A stretch of DNA of 58,442 nucleotides from Lachnospiraceae bacterium (GTDB lineage: Bacteria; Bacillota; Clostridia; Lachnospirales; Lachnospiraceae): positions 1 through 58,442 of the forward strand of contig JAILRA010000028.1 of assembly GCA_024698715.1 (NCBI GenBank), written 5' to 3'. The first letter of the stretch is position 1. Each line of letters begins with the position of its first letter. Of this stretch, positions 7,143-15,348 are shown one piece after another. Position numbers and translations under genes: made by a program. The notes under the pieces were generated by a model that was not told the DNA's origin, did no database searches, and saw only the letters and a program-made list of their open reading frames with translations.

Positions 7143-8303
7143 CTAATCCGTAATGGTAGCCAAGCCTTCAAGGTATTTAAATACCGTAAGTGTCATACCT
7201 GCCTGATACATATAGCCCTTGCCGTATGTATCTTCATATGACTGATAATATGTACTGCCAAGGCCCGAAATGTCCATAAATTCAGCCATATCGGCATCTG
7301 TAACGGTCAGGTTGGCATCCTCACATATAGCCTGAATGATCAGTTCATTGTCAAGCATGCTCATCGCCTTTGTTGAAAGGGACGCTTCATATTCTTTTTT
7401 GCTGAGTCCAATATATTCTTCGAATGTATAAGTCTCTTCCATTGAAGTTTTTATGGTATCGTAATTGCATTCGTCATTGTATTTGATAACGCCTTTAAGA
7501 GTATTCATATACTTCTTGGGATAACTCTTAACTTTGGAATAATCCACAATATATTTGGAAAGATAGTTTTTCATGTTTTCACTTAAAACGGTTTCCTTGT
7601 AATACTCAATATATCCGTCAGCCGTTGTAGCGACGTCGGAGAGGTTTTCCGCAACAAAATCATCATCAAATTCACTTTCTGTCTGTACAGAATTAACCGT
7701 TATATTGAAGACTGCATCTTTTCCGCCAAGTTCTTCCGAATATCCTTCGGGGAATGTAACATTTATATCAAAATTCTCACCGACTTTATGTCCGATGATC
7801 GAGTCTTCGAAACCGTCGATGTACTGACCTGAACCTATGGTAAGCAGTGTTCCCATTCCCTGTGTGGAACCGCCTTCAAATTCAACACCGTCAACGCTGC
7901 CGACATAATCAAGATTTATAGTGTCACCTTCTTTGATTACTCTTGATGTGTCAGTATCATAATTCGGATAATTTGACATGATTTCGTCAATATGTGCCTG
8001 AACCTCTTCATCGGTTACTTCAACTTCGCTTCTTTTGACAGTTATGTTTTTATAATCGCAAAGATCAACATAGTCAAGAGCTCTGACGCCTTCGATCATA
8101 CCGCTGTCAGTGAGGCCGGCACTGTAGTTGTCCACCGATTTGGTCTCAAGAACCACACTTGTGACAACAGCCCATGCAATAAGTCCTATTATCGCGAGAC
8201 CGACAAATGCTATTATGATCCATTTGATGCTTTTGGCTGCTTTTGCTTTCTGCATCGCAACCTCGCGATTTTTCTTTTGTGCTTCTCGTTTTTCGTTGCT
8301 CAT
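7143..8303 (-). CDS. Membrane-anchored trigger-factor-like FKBP peptidyl-prolyl isomerase
   Basis: The 386-residue protein has a basic cytoplasmic N-terminus, one transmembrane helix (about 27-49), an FKBP-type domain (about 110-210; motifs GDTINLDYVGSVDG and IGHKVGE) and a helical C-terminal part like the chaperone arms of trigger factor. The ribosome-binding N-terminal domain of true trigger factor is absent and replaced by the membrane anchor. The FKBP and chaperone parts should therefore lie outside the membrane and help exported proteins fold. ATG 8303 has GGAGG upstream. The gene is 27 bp upstream of guaA on the same strand and may share its transcript. Confidence 0.82.
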   Translation of the reverse strand: MSNEKREAQKKNREVAMQKAKAAKSIKWIIIAFVGLAIIGLIAWAVVTSVVLETKSVDNYSAGLTDSGMIEGVRALDYVDLCDYKNITVKRSEVEVTDEEVQAHIDEIMSNYPNYDTDTSRVIKEGDTINLDYVGSVDGVEFEGGSTQGMGTLLTIGSGQYIDGFEDSIIGHKVGENFDINVTFPEGYSEELGGKDAVFNITVNSVQTESEFDDDFVAENLSDVATTADGYIEYYKETVLSENMKNYLSKYIVDYSKVKSYPKKYMNTLKGVIKYNDECNYDTIKTSMEETYTFEEYIGLSKKEYEASLSTKAMSMLDNELIIQAICEDANLTVTDADMAEFMDISGLGSTYYQSYEDTYGKGYMYQAGMTLTVFKYLEGLATITD

Positions 8304-8374
8304 TAAATCCTCCGGTAAATTTTTATTTCGGTATTATTAATCATAACACCGATATTTTTTTTCGTAAGTAGCTT

Positions 8375-10066
8375 TTACGATTGATTTTTATTCTGCTCAG
8401 CGTACATGCGCTCATCCTCCTCGCGGAGTTCCTTACGTTTGATCTTTCCACCGAGAGTCTTGGGCAGTTCTTTTACATACTCTACTATTCTGGGATATTT
8501 GTAAGGAGCTGTCGCATGCTTAACGTGATTCTGAAGTTCTTTGGTAAGTTCTTCCGAAGGAGTATAACCCTCGGCAAGTACGATACGAGCCTTAACTACC
8601 TGTCCTCTGATAGGGTCGGGTGCTGCCGTGATAGCGCACTCTACTACCGCAGGGTGTTCGATCAGGGCACTTTCAACTTCAAAAGGTCCGATACGATATC
8701 CGGAACATTTGATAACATCGTCATGACGTCCTACGAACCAGTAATATCCGTCATTATCTCTCCATGCAACGTCTTTCAGATTGTAGTTGCCGGAACCCAT
8801 AGCCTCATCGGTGAGTTCCTTGTCTTTGTAATATCCTACAAAAAGGCCGATGGGTGGATTGTTTATAACATCGCAGATAACTATCTCGCCCTCTTCACCG
8901 TTTTCACATTCCTGGCCGTCTTTATCGATAAGACGAAGATCGTAAATGGGTGAAGGTTTTCCGAGTGTACCGGGCTTTGATTCGAACCATTCGAAATTCG
9001 CAATAAGAACCGTACCTTCGGTCTGACCGAATCCGGATGCGATCTTTTTGCCGGTCAGTTCTTCCCAACGGTTGAAAACTTCGGGGTTTAAAGCTTCGCC
9101 GGCCGTTGCCCAGTGTTCAACGCTTGAAAGATCGTAATCTTCAACCTTTTCCTGAAGCATGAATCTGTACATCGTAGGAGGTGCACAGAATGTGGTAAGT
9201 CTGTATTTTTCTATCTTTGCAAGAAGATTGTTTGCGTGGAATTTATCCATATCATAGCAGAAGATCGTAGCACCGCAGATCCACTGGCCGTAGATCTTGC
9301 CCCAGCCGAATTTTGCCCAGCCGGAATCCGATACGGACATGTGAAGCTTGTTTTCCTGAACTCTCTGCCAGTAATGTGCAGTAACAATATGTCCGAGAGG
9401 ATGGAAATAGTTGTGACAAACCATCTTGGGCATTCCAGTTGTGCCGGATGTGAAATAAATCTGCATGAGATCCGTTCCTACAGTTCTCTGATCGTCTGTG
9501 GGACGTTCGAATGTATCGGGATATTTTGCTATCTCGGCATTAAAATTGATCCAGCCCTCGCGTTCCTTATTGTCAACAACAAATACACTCTCTACACAGG
9601 GTGCTTCGGGACGTGCAAGTTCCATCTGCTCCATTACGTAAGCATCGTCAACACAGATAAATGCCTTGATGTGAGCTGCATTTGCACGGTATGCAATATC
9701 TTTTTTTGTAAGCTGAAGTGTTCCCGGTACGATGATAACACCGAGTTTCATAAGACCTGTGGCTGCAACCCAGTATTCCCAGCGTCTTCTTAAAATAAGC
9801 ATTACTACATCGCCTTTTTTAAGACCGCGTGATTTGAACATATTTGCAACCTGATTGGACATTTTGGAAATATCCGTGAATGTGAATGTTCTTTCTTCGT
9901 CATGATCGTTGCACCAGAGAAGTGCTCTTTTTTCCGGTTCTTCCTTGGCCCACGCATCAACTATATCGTAAGCAAAATTAAAATCCTTCGGAGGATTTAC
10001 TTTATAATTTGCCTTAAAATCTTCGTATGAATCAAACTCTATTCTGGGTAAAAATCTTTCTAACAT
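8375..10066 (-). CDS. AMP-forming acyl-CoA synthetase (medium/short-chain ACSM-like)
   Basis: This 563-residue ANL-superfamily enzyme activates a carboxylic acid with ATP and CoA through an acyl-adenylate. Visible motifs are the phosphate-binding TSGTTGMPKM (about 208), GFGQTEGT (about 342), DNDGYYWFVGRHDDVIKCSGYR-type hinge (about 440) and the C-terminal catalytic lysine in TLGGKIKRKELR (about 541). It resembles the acetyl-CoA synthetase/ACSM group more than long-chain ligases. It lies 17 bp downstream of the XRE-cupin gene on the same strand and next to the 2-oxoacid:ferredoxin oxidoreductase operon, which makes or uses acyl-CoAs. A role with branched-chain or aryl acids in the same pathway is an inference. 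Confidence 0.88.
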   Translation of the reverse strand: MLERFLPRIEFDSYEDFKANYKVNPPKDFNFAYDIVDAWAKEEPEKRALLWCNDHDEERTFTFTDISKMSNQVANMFKSRGLKKGDVVMLILRRRWEYWVAATGLMKLGVIIVPGTLQLTKKDIAYRANAAHIKAFICVDDAYVMEQMELARPEAPCVESVFVVDNKEREGWINFNAEIAKYPDTFERPTDDQRTVGTDLMQIYFTSGTTGMPKMVCHNYFHPLGHIVTAHYWQRVQENKLHMSVSDSGWAKFGWGKIYGQWICGATIFCYDMDKFHANNLLAKIEKYRLTTFCAPPTMYRFMLQEKVEDYDLSSVEHWATAGEALNPEVFNRWEELTGKKIASGFGQTEGTVLIANFEWFESKPGTLGKPSPIYDLRLIDKDGQECENGEEGEIVICDVINNPPIGLFVGYYKDKELTDEAMGSGNYNLKDVAWRDNDGYYWFVGRHDDVIKCSGYRIGPFEVESALIEHPAVVECAITAAPDPIRGQVVKARIVLAEGYTPSEELTKELQNHVKHATAPYKYPRIVEYVKELPKTLGGKIKRKELREEDERMYAEQNKNQS

Positions 10067-10083
10067 TTTTTCTCTCCGTTTCC

Positions 10084-10632
10084 TTACTCCGCAATCATGG
10101 TCAGGAACGTAGCGGGCGTGTCACCGCCGCATCTTTGTCCGTGAGGGTAATTGGGATTAAAATAAATACTGTCGCCTTTTTCCAAAACTAATTCCTTGTC
10201 ACCAAAGGTGACGACGACGGTACCTTCCAATACGAGATTAAATTCTTCCCCCCTGTGTGTAACCAAATCCGCGGGCTTGTCTGACGGATCAAGCGTAACT
10301 ATAAAAGGCTGCATGAGCATGTTGGAATAATGATATGCCAGATCCTTGAATTCATATCCGGGATATCTGTCTGCTTTTGCACCCTGTCCTGCACGAACGA
10401 TCTGATATGTATTAAGTTTCGCAGAAACACCCGTAAGAATCTCTGACAAATCTACTTTATACATCTTCGAAAGCTGGAAAATGGTGTTGATGGGGATATC
10501 TTTTCCCGTCTTTTCATATTCTCTGTATGTCTCGACGTCCACACCCACTCGCTTAGCCACTTCTTCTTCAGTGTACTCGCAGATTTCACGAAGTTCTTTG
10601 ATCCTTAAAGCTATTTCTCTGATTTCATCCAT
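10084..10632 (-). CDS. XRE-family regulator with C-terminal cupin domain
   Basis: The 182-residue protein has an N-terminal XRE helix-turn-helix (about 10-65, with KRVGVDVETYREYE) and a C-terminal cupin_2 barrel (about 105-180, with HRGEEFNLVLEG and YFNPNYPHGQR). Proteins of this layout sense small ligands and control neighbouring genes. It is probably the first gene of an operon with the acyl-CoA synthetase and thus its likely regulator. An inverted repeat upstream (10688-10724) is a candidate autoregulatory site. Confidence 0.87.
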   Translation of the reverse strand: MDEIREIALRIKELREICEYTEEEVAKRVGVDVETYREYEKTGKDIPINTIFQLSKMYKVDLSEILTGVSAKLNTYQIVRAGQGAKADRYPGYEFKDLAYHYSNMLMQPFIVTLDPSDKPADLVTHRGEEFNLVLEGTVVVTFGDKELVLEKGDSIYFNPNYPHGQRCGGDTPATFLTMIAE

Positions 10633-10687
10633 AGTTCGTACCTCTAATCAAATCATTTTTTCAAATGTATCAAATAGAAATCATAAA

Positions 10688-10724
10688 CAGATACTTATAA
10701 AATATTAACACAAGTAAGCATCTG
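10688..10724. promoter_or_regulatory. Inverted repeat upstream of the XRE-cupin gene
   Basis: CAGATACTTA at 10688-10697 is mirrored by TAAGCATCTG at 10715-10724 (9 of 10 bases complementary) across a 17-nt AT-rich spacer containing TATAAAATATTAA. Its position 56 bp upstream of the start suggests an operator for the encoded regulator. Confidence 0.45.
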
Positions 10725-10749
10725 ATTCACTAAAAAATAATTTTTCTTT

Positions 10750-10804
10750 AAAAAAGACTATACACGCCACGTACACCGGAGAGTCTTCCGATGGGTGGCG
10801 TGTG
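10750..10804 (-). terminator. Terminator of the 2-oxoacid oxidoreductase operon
   Basis: Arms ACACGCCAC (10762-10770) and GTGGCGTGT (about 10795-10803) enclose an inner ACCGGA/TTCCGAT stem. The A-run at 10750-10755 gives the T-tract on the minus strand. It lies about 40 bp past the gamma-subunit stop. Confidence 0.7.
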
Positions 10805-10845
10805 TGTGTTTAAGTCAGTCAATATAACGGTATGTCGTTATACAA

Positions 10846-11379
10846 TTATGAATTAAGGCCAATCTCGATTGCCTTTAAGTTAAGTTCAACCATAGCTGCT
10901 TTTTTAGCAGGAATAACTTTCTTAACCGCATCGTTAACGATGTCCTGATTAAGGAAATCGATCTCTTTGAACATCTTTCCGATAAGGATGATGATCGCAC
11001 AGCTCTTCATGTTGTTTTCATCAGCGATCTTTGTAGCGTCGATGTAGAATACTTTAACATCGTCTCTCTCAACCTTAATGTCAACCATTGAGCTGTCAAC
11101 TAAGATCATTCCTCCGGGAACAACTGCGTTAACGAATTTCTCAAGTGAAGGACGGTTCATGGCAACAAGTACGTCAGGCTGTGTTACAAGGGGTGAACCG
11201 ATGGGATCATCACTGATAACTACTGAACAGTTACATGTACCGCCACGCATTTCAGGTCCGTATGAAGGAAGCCATGAAAGGTTCTTTCCGTCAAGGAGTC
11301 CCGAATAAGCAAGAGTCTTTCCTCCGAAGAGAATACCCTGTCCGCCGAATCCGGCAAGTAAAACGTTAAGTGTACTCAT
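10846..11379 (-). CDS. 2-oxoacid:acceptor oxidoreductase, gamma subunit
   Basis: The 177-residue protein has the gamma-subunit opening [11 protein letters not shown] (residues 10-20) and [14 protein letters not shown] (about 39-52), characteristic of KorC/VorC. With the alpha, beta and delta subunits encoded just upstream it completes a four-subunit enzyme that oxidatively decarboxylates a 2-oxoacid to acyl-CoA, CO2 and reduced ferredoxin, or runs in reverse. Its start overlaps the beta-subunit stop by one base, implying coupled translation. Confidence 0.9.
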   Translation of the reverse strand: MSTLNVLLAGFGGQGILFGGKTLAYSGLLDGKNLSWLPSYGPEMRGGTCNCSVVISDDPIGSPLVTQPDVLVAMNRPSLEKFVNAVVPGGMILVDSSMVDIKVERDDVKVFYIDATKIADENNMKSCAIIILIGKMFKEIDFLNQDIVNDAVKKVIPAKKAAMVELNLKAIEIGLNS

Positions 11380-12137
11380 TACTTATCTCCTCCTTCTTCT
11401 GCGGTAACATCTTTATATACTCCGAGAGGATAGTAAGGAAGCATGTTGTCTCTTAACCAGTTGATAGCTTCCTTGGGAGAAAGTCCCCAGTTGGTAGGAC
11501 ATGTGGATACAACTTCGATGATGGAGTATCCTCTCTTGTTGATCTGATTTTCAAAGCCCTTCTTGATGGCTTTCTTTGCTTCTCTTACATGAGCTACGGA
11601 ATCAACTGTTACACGCTGTGCAAGTGCTGTTCCTGAAAGTGTGGAAAGAAGCTCGCATACACGGATGGGGTAACCTGCAGTCTTAACGTCACGTCCGTAA
11701 GGAGAAGTCTGTGTAACCTGTCCGGGAAGTGATGTGGGAGCCATCTGGCCGCCTGTCATACCGTAAATAGCATTGTTGATAAAGATAACTGTGATGTTCT
11801 CACCTCTGGTTGCGGCATGAACTGTTTCTGCCATACCGATAGCAGCGAGGTCACCGTCGCCCTGATATGTAAAGATCACATTATCGGGAAGCGCTCTCTT
11901 TAAACCTGTTGCAACTGCGGGAGCACGGCCGTGTGCAGCCTGTACCATATCACAGTTAAAGTAGTTGTAACTGAATACCGAACATCCAACGGAAGCAACA
12001 CCTACTGTCTGTCCTTCAACGCCGAGTTCATCTAAAACTTCTGCCACAAGACGATGTACGATACCGTGTGTACATCCGGGGCAGTAATGAAAAGGCACAT
12101 CAGCTAATGCCTTGGGTTTTTCAAATACTACAGCCAT
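11379..12137 (-). CDS. 2-oxoacid:acceptor oxidoreductase, beta (TPP-binding) subunit
   Basis: This 252-residue subunit binds thiamine diphosphate: the motif runs from GDGDLAAIGMAE (about 96) to FINNAIYGMTGGQ (about 122). The N-terminal CPGCTHG (about 19) is typical of VorA/KorB. Substrate range (2-oxoglutarate, 2-oxoisovalerate or an aryl pyruvate) cannot be settled from sequence alone; length and four-gene order favour the VOR/KOR group over pyruvate oxidoreductase. Confidence 0.9.
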   Translation of the reverse strand: MAVVFEKPKALADVPFHYCPGCTHGIVHRLVAEVLDELGVEGQTVGVASVGCSVFSYNYFNCDMVQAAHGRAPAVATGLKRALPDNVIFTYQGDGDLAAIGMAETVHAATRGENITVIFINNAIYGMTGGQMAPTSLPGQVTQTSPYGRDVKTAGYPIRVCELLSTLSGTALAQRVTVDSVAHVREAKKAIKKGFENQINKRGYSIIEVVSTCPTNWGLSPKEAINWLRDNMLPYYPLGVYKDVTAEEGGDK

Positions 12138-12139
12138 GA

Positions 12140-13204
12140 TTAATTCTCCTTTCCTGCAAGCTTACGAATTTCGCCAAGTACTTCAGCGGGTGTAGGAATT
12201 ATACCACCTGTACGTCCGAAGAACTCAACATCCTTGCGACCGTTAACAACAAGCTTAACGTCGTCAACCATCTGACCCATGTTCATCTCGACGCAAAGGA
12301 ATTTCTTAGCTTTGTCTACATTCTTTTCGATAGTCTTGTCAGGGAAAGGCCAGAGTGTGATGGGACGGATAAGACCGGCCTTGATACCCTCTGCTCTTGC
12401 CTGCATAACTGCACTTCTTGATACACGTGAACTTGCGCCGAAAGCTACTACGAAGATTTCAGCATCGTCACACATGAACTCTTCAGCTCTCTGCTCGTTC
12501 TCTTTGATCTGTGCATAACGCTCATATCTTTCTTTAATGAGGTTCTCGAGCTCTTCGGGCTGAATGTATAACGAGTTGATGATATTTTTCTTTCTCTTGT
12601 TCTGGTGGCCGTTTGTAGCCCATGCCTTTTCAGCAACAGGGCCTTCCTTCTTCTGAGGGAATTCAACGGGCTCCATCATCTGTCCGAGCATACCGTCGGA
12701 AAGGATCATTGCGGGAACTCTGTACTTCTCACCTACTTCATATGCAAGTGAAACGAAGTCTACCATTTCCTGAATGGTTGAAGGAGCAAGTACGAAAAGC
12801 TGGAAATCACCGTGTCCCAAAGCTTTTGTTGCCTGCCAGTAATCTGACTGTGAAGGCTGGATACCGCCGAGTCCGGGGCCGCCTCTCTGAACATTTATGA
12901 TAAGTGCGGGAAGATCAGAACCGCCGATGTAGGAAACACCTTCGGATTTAAGTGAAATTCCGGGTGAAGATGAAGATGTCATAGCTCTGACACCTGCACT
13001 TGTTGCTCCTAATACCATGTTGATAGCAGCAACCTCTGATTCTGCCTGTAAGAAACATCCTCCCTCTTTAGGAAGTCTCTTGGACATATATGCCGCAACT
13101 TCTGTCTGAGGAGTTATGGGATAACCGAAGTAATGTCTGCAGCCGCACTGGATAGCAGCTTCGGCAAGAGCTTCGTTACCTTTCATCAAAACTTTCTCTG
13201 CCAT
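12140..13204 (-). CDS. 2-oxoacid:acceptor oxidoreductase, alpha subunit
   Basis: The 354-residue alpha subunit shows GYPITPQTEVAAYM (about 23-36), the QAESEVAAINMVLGAT segment and TSSSSPGISLKSEG (about 77-90), which form the TPP-dependent active site with the beta subunit. ATG 13204 follows GGAGGAAAG. It is separated by 15 bp from the ferredoxin-like delta gene and by 2 bp from the beta gene, so the four genes form one operon in the order delta-alpha-beta-gamma. Confidence 0.9.
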   Translation of the reverse strand: MAEKVLMKGNEALAEAAIQCGCRHYFGYPITPQTEVAAYMSKRLPKEGGCFLQAESEVAAINMVLGATSAGVRAMTSSSSPGISLKSEGVSYIGGSDLPALIINVQRGGPGLGGIQPSQSDYWQATKALGHGDFQLFVLAPSTIQEMVDFVSLAYEVGEKYRVPAMILSDGMLGQMMEPVEFPQKKEGPVAEKAWATNGHQNKRKKNIINSLYIQPEELENLIKERYERYAQIKENEQRAEEFMCDDAEIFVVAFGASSRVSRSAVMQARAEGIKAGLIRPITLWPFPDKTIEKNVDKAKKFLCVEMNMGQMVDDVKLVVNGRKDVEFFGRTGGIIPTPAEVLGEIRKLAGKEN

Positions 13205-13219
13205 ATTTATACTTTCCTC

Positions 13220-13426
13220 CTATCTTTCCACCTTAATGGCTACGTCGGGACACATGATTGCACATGAAGCGCAACCTACGCACTGTGATTCATCGGTCAT
13301 GGTAGAAGGATGATATCCTTTAGCATTAATGTGATCCGTAGCAAGCACAAGTAATTTCTTTGGGCATGCTTCCACACACAGACCGCAGCCCTTGCACAAA
13401 GCTTCGTTAATCGTAACTTTTGCCAT
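13220..13426 (-). CDS. 2-oxoacid oxidoreductase delta subunit, 2x[4Fe-4S] ferredoxin-like
   Basis: This 68-residue protein has two full cluster motifs, CKGCGLCVEACPK and CVGCASCAIMCPD, and passes electrons from the TPP active site to soluble ferredoxin. It is the first gene of the four-gene operon, with a good Shine-Dalgarno (GAGAGGAAA) before ATG 13426. The 150-bp inverted-repeat element lies in the region upstream that should hold the promoter. Confidence 0.92.
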   Translation of the reverse strand: MAKVTINEALCKGCGLCVEACPKKLLVLATDHINAKGYHPSTMTDESQCVGCASCAIMCPDVAIKVER

Positions 13427-13482
13427 TTTTATTTCCTCTCTTTCGTTTGTGTATATAGCCGTTGTTTATTGACTTTCCAGGA

Positions 13483-13516
13483 GGAGCGACGACCGCATAA
13501 TGCATCGTGGGCACTC
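13483..13516. repeat. Partial end of the 150-bp inverted-repeat element
   Basis: The stretch beginning GGAGCGACGACCGCATAATG resembles the left end of the neighbouring full element at about 24 of 33 positions. It looks like a solo or truncated terminal repeat left beside the complete copy. Confidence 0.5.
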
Positions 13517-13530
13517 ATTTCGTTTTGGAC

Positions 13531-13680
13531 GGGAGTGCCAACCGCACGATACACCGCGGACACGCTCTCGCTAAGATGTCACCGTAACGGAACTAAATTC
13601 GACTTCGCACTTCGTGCTTGTCTCATTAAGTACCGACGGTTCCATATTACCCGCTCGTGCATCATACGGTCGTCACTCCC
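13531..13680 (+). repeat. 150-bp dispersed inverted-repeat element, copy A
   Basis: The ends GGGAGTGCCAACCGCACGAT (13531-13550) and ATCATACGGTCGTCACTCCC (13661-13680) are imperfect inverted repeats (16 of 20). The interior, including CACCGCGGACACGCTCTCGC and TTAAGTACCGACGG, matches the reverse complement of copy B at 35941-36091 over the full length. The outer stem sequences differ between copies yet each copy pairs with itself, suggesting a structure kept by selection. There is no ORF of note. It lies between the P-loop ATPase stop and the oxidoreductase operon. Confidence 0.75.
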
Positions 13681-13710
13681 GGGTAATCGAAATATATCGG
13701 TATAAATGAC

Positions 13711-14391
13711 TTATTCCCAGGGCGCTCTTACAAAAATGTCGATTGGGAAGAACGTCTCCGGAGAAGATTCAATCTTATTTCTTGTTTCCTCATCTTCCAG
13801 AAGGAATTTCGGAACGGTACTTCCAATAAACGGAAGTCCTAACTTGTCTGAAACTTCCTTGGCATACTCTATCGATTCCTCGACAGTCTGATAAGTTGTT
13901 TCAAACTTCAGATGCGAATTGTTAATGACCTTTGTGGCTTTGCATCTTGATGCAGCTTCGATCTCTTTAAGGATCTCTACCGTATCTTCTACTGTTGCCG
14001 TAAGATTCCTGTATTTGTTAACGAGATATGTCATCTCATAGTTGATCTCGGAAAGCTGGGGTGAATATCTTCCCAGTACAACGGCGCCTGCATCATCTCC
14101 GCCGAGATCCATCACAACATCCATGTCGGTTTCGAACATAAGATTCAGATCTGCGGGAAGTGCCGGAGTCTCAACATTCGTGTTGGCAAAAAGCGGAGCG
14201 ATCACTTTGATCCCGTTTTCTTCAAGCATCTCTTTGTAACCGGATGAAAGAAAATACGGATTGACGAGATCCAGATCGACAAGCATGACTCTTCTTCCGT
14301 TCTGTGCCATTTCAAGCGCAAGATTAATGGAATAATTGCTTTTTCCGCATCCGTAATGACCGCATATTATGTTGAACTGCCTGTCGCCCAT
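13711..14391 (-). CDS. P-loop ATPase of the MinD/ParA (SIMIBI) type
   Basis: The 226-residue protein opens with a Walker A of the form GHYGCGKSN (about 11-19), then the deviant-Walker/MinD-like VDLDLVNPYFLSS (about 38-50) and a Walker B-like MDLGGDDAG (about 93-101). Such ATPases mature, load or position partner proteins, some handling Fe-S or nucleotide cofactors. It lies upstream of the 2-oxoacid:ferredoxin oxidoreductase operon on the same strand, separated by the repeat element, and such an ATPase could serve that enzyme; this is inference. ATG 14391 follows AAAGGAAAC. The specific function is not known to me. Confidence 0.75.
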   Translation of the reverse strand: MGDRQFNIICGHYGCGKSNYSINLALEMAQNGRRVMLVDLDLVNPYFLSSGYKEMLEENGIKVIAPLFANTNVETPALPADLNLMFETDMDVVMDLGGDDAGAVVLGRYSPQLSEINYEMTYLVNKYRNLTATVEDTVEILKEIEAASRCKATKVINNSHLKFETTYQTVEESIEYAKEVSDKLGLPFIGSTVPKFLLEDEETRNKIESSPETFFPIDIFVRAPWE

Positions 14392-14658
14392 ATGCCGTTT
14401 CCTTTGTATATTTCAGACCGGACAGGCAGATTTTTTACCTGCACGGTGTTCGTATTATATCCTATATTTATGTAAAATTCGTGTTTTTATCGCGTCTATG
14501 ATAATAACACAGCAGTTTTTATAAATCAAGACGCGTGTTGAATAGATTTTCAATACCATTGAAATGCATATATTTCTTTGAAAAAACAGGTTTTTTACCA
14601 TCAATTCTTACAAACCTAAAACCTACTCGACGGCAGTTTCAGGCTTTTAAGCGCATTC

Positions 14659-14687
14659 TTGCTATTTTCGTTTATTTTTGTTAGAAT
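14659..14687 (+). promoter_or_regulatory. Predicted sigma-A promoter of the 169-codon membrane protein gene
   Basis: TTGCTA (14659-14664) and TAGAAT (14682-14687) are separated by exactly 17 nt and lie 29 bp upstream of the ATG. The rest of the 325-bp divergent gap (14392-14658) is AT-rich with only a small A6/T6 hairpin near 14580-14600, and I see no gene in it. Confidence 0.6.
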
Positions 14688-14716
14688 GATAAAGCAGTTT
14701 TTTCAGGAGGATTATA

Positions 14717-15226
14717 ATGATACCGAATATTTTAATGATTAATACATTCTCCATCGTAATGCTTTCCATTACCGGAGTTTTACTTATAGCAGTGATCGTT
14801 CTTTTCTTTGTGGGAAAGAAACTCGACAAAAAACAGTCAGAGCAGCAGAAAATGCTGGACGCAAACCGTCAGAGCGTTTCGATGCTCATCATTGACAAAA
14901 AGAAGGTACGTTTCAAAGATGCGGGATTTCCCCAGGCGGTAGTCGATCAGGCACCGAAAATGTCCAAGCTTCTTAAAGTACCCGTTGTTAAAGCAAAGGT
15001 CGGTCCCCAGATCGTAACACTGATCGCGGATGAAAAGATCTTTGATTCCATTCCGGTCAAAAAAGAAGTTAAAGCTATCGTAAGCGGTATGTACATAGTT
15101 TCAGTCAAGAATGCACACGGAAAGACAGAAGTTGTTCCTCAGAAAAAGAAAAGCGCATTCAAGAAAACCGTCGAGAAGCTTCAGGAAAAAGCAGGTGCTA
15201 CTCCCGTCAGCAAAAACAAAAAATAA
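14717..15226 (+). CDS. Single-pass membrane protein of unknown function
   Basis: The 169-residue protein begins with one hydrophobic helix (about 8-33), followed by a Lys/Gln-rich segment and a small basic soluble domain (about 50-135) ending in a lysine-rich tail. The N-out topology suggested by charge would place the basic domain in the cytoplasm. ATG 14717 has AGGAGG 7 nt upstream, its own promoter, and a terminator after the stop, so it is a monocistronic gene. I do not recognise the family. Confidence 0.7.
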   Translation: MIPNILMINTFSIVMLSITGVLLIAVIVLFFVGKKLDKKQSEQQKMLDANRQSVSMLIIDKKKVRFKDAGFPQAVVDQAPKMSKLLKVPVVKAKVGPQIVTLIADEKIFDSIPVKKEVKAIVSGMYIVSVKNAHGKTEVVPQKKKSAFKKTVEKLQEKAGATPVSKNKK

Positions 15227-15250
15227 GAATGAAATGCTTATATATTTAAA

Positions 15251-15283
15251 AAACTTCAGTTAACAAAAACTGCAGTTTTTTAT
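15251..15283 (+). terminator. Terminator of the 169-codon membrane protein gene
   Basis: AAACTTCAGTT (15251-15261) pairs with AACTGCAGTTT (15268-15278) at 10 of 11 positions and is followed by T residues on the plus strand. Confidence 0.75.
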
Positions 15284-15348
15284 TCGGGTTATTTTATCCG
15301 ATATTCAAAAACAAGTTTAAGATATCGTTTATGCCTGACGAATCGAAT

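Noticed and set aside
8341..8374. Terminator between the acyl-CoA synthetase and FKBP genes
   Set aside because: The short CGTAA/TTTACG repeat has its T-run on the wrong side for the minus-strand transcript.
13469..13705. ORF of 78 codons on the plus strand
   Set aside because: It lies on the inverted-repeat element, is rich in Arg/Cys/Ser and has no homologue-like features; the same repeat at copy B is not coding.
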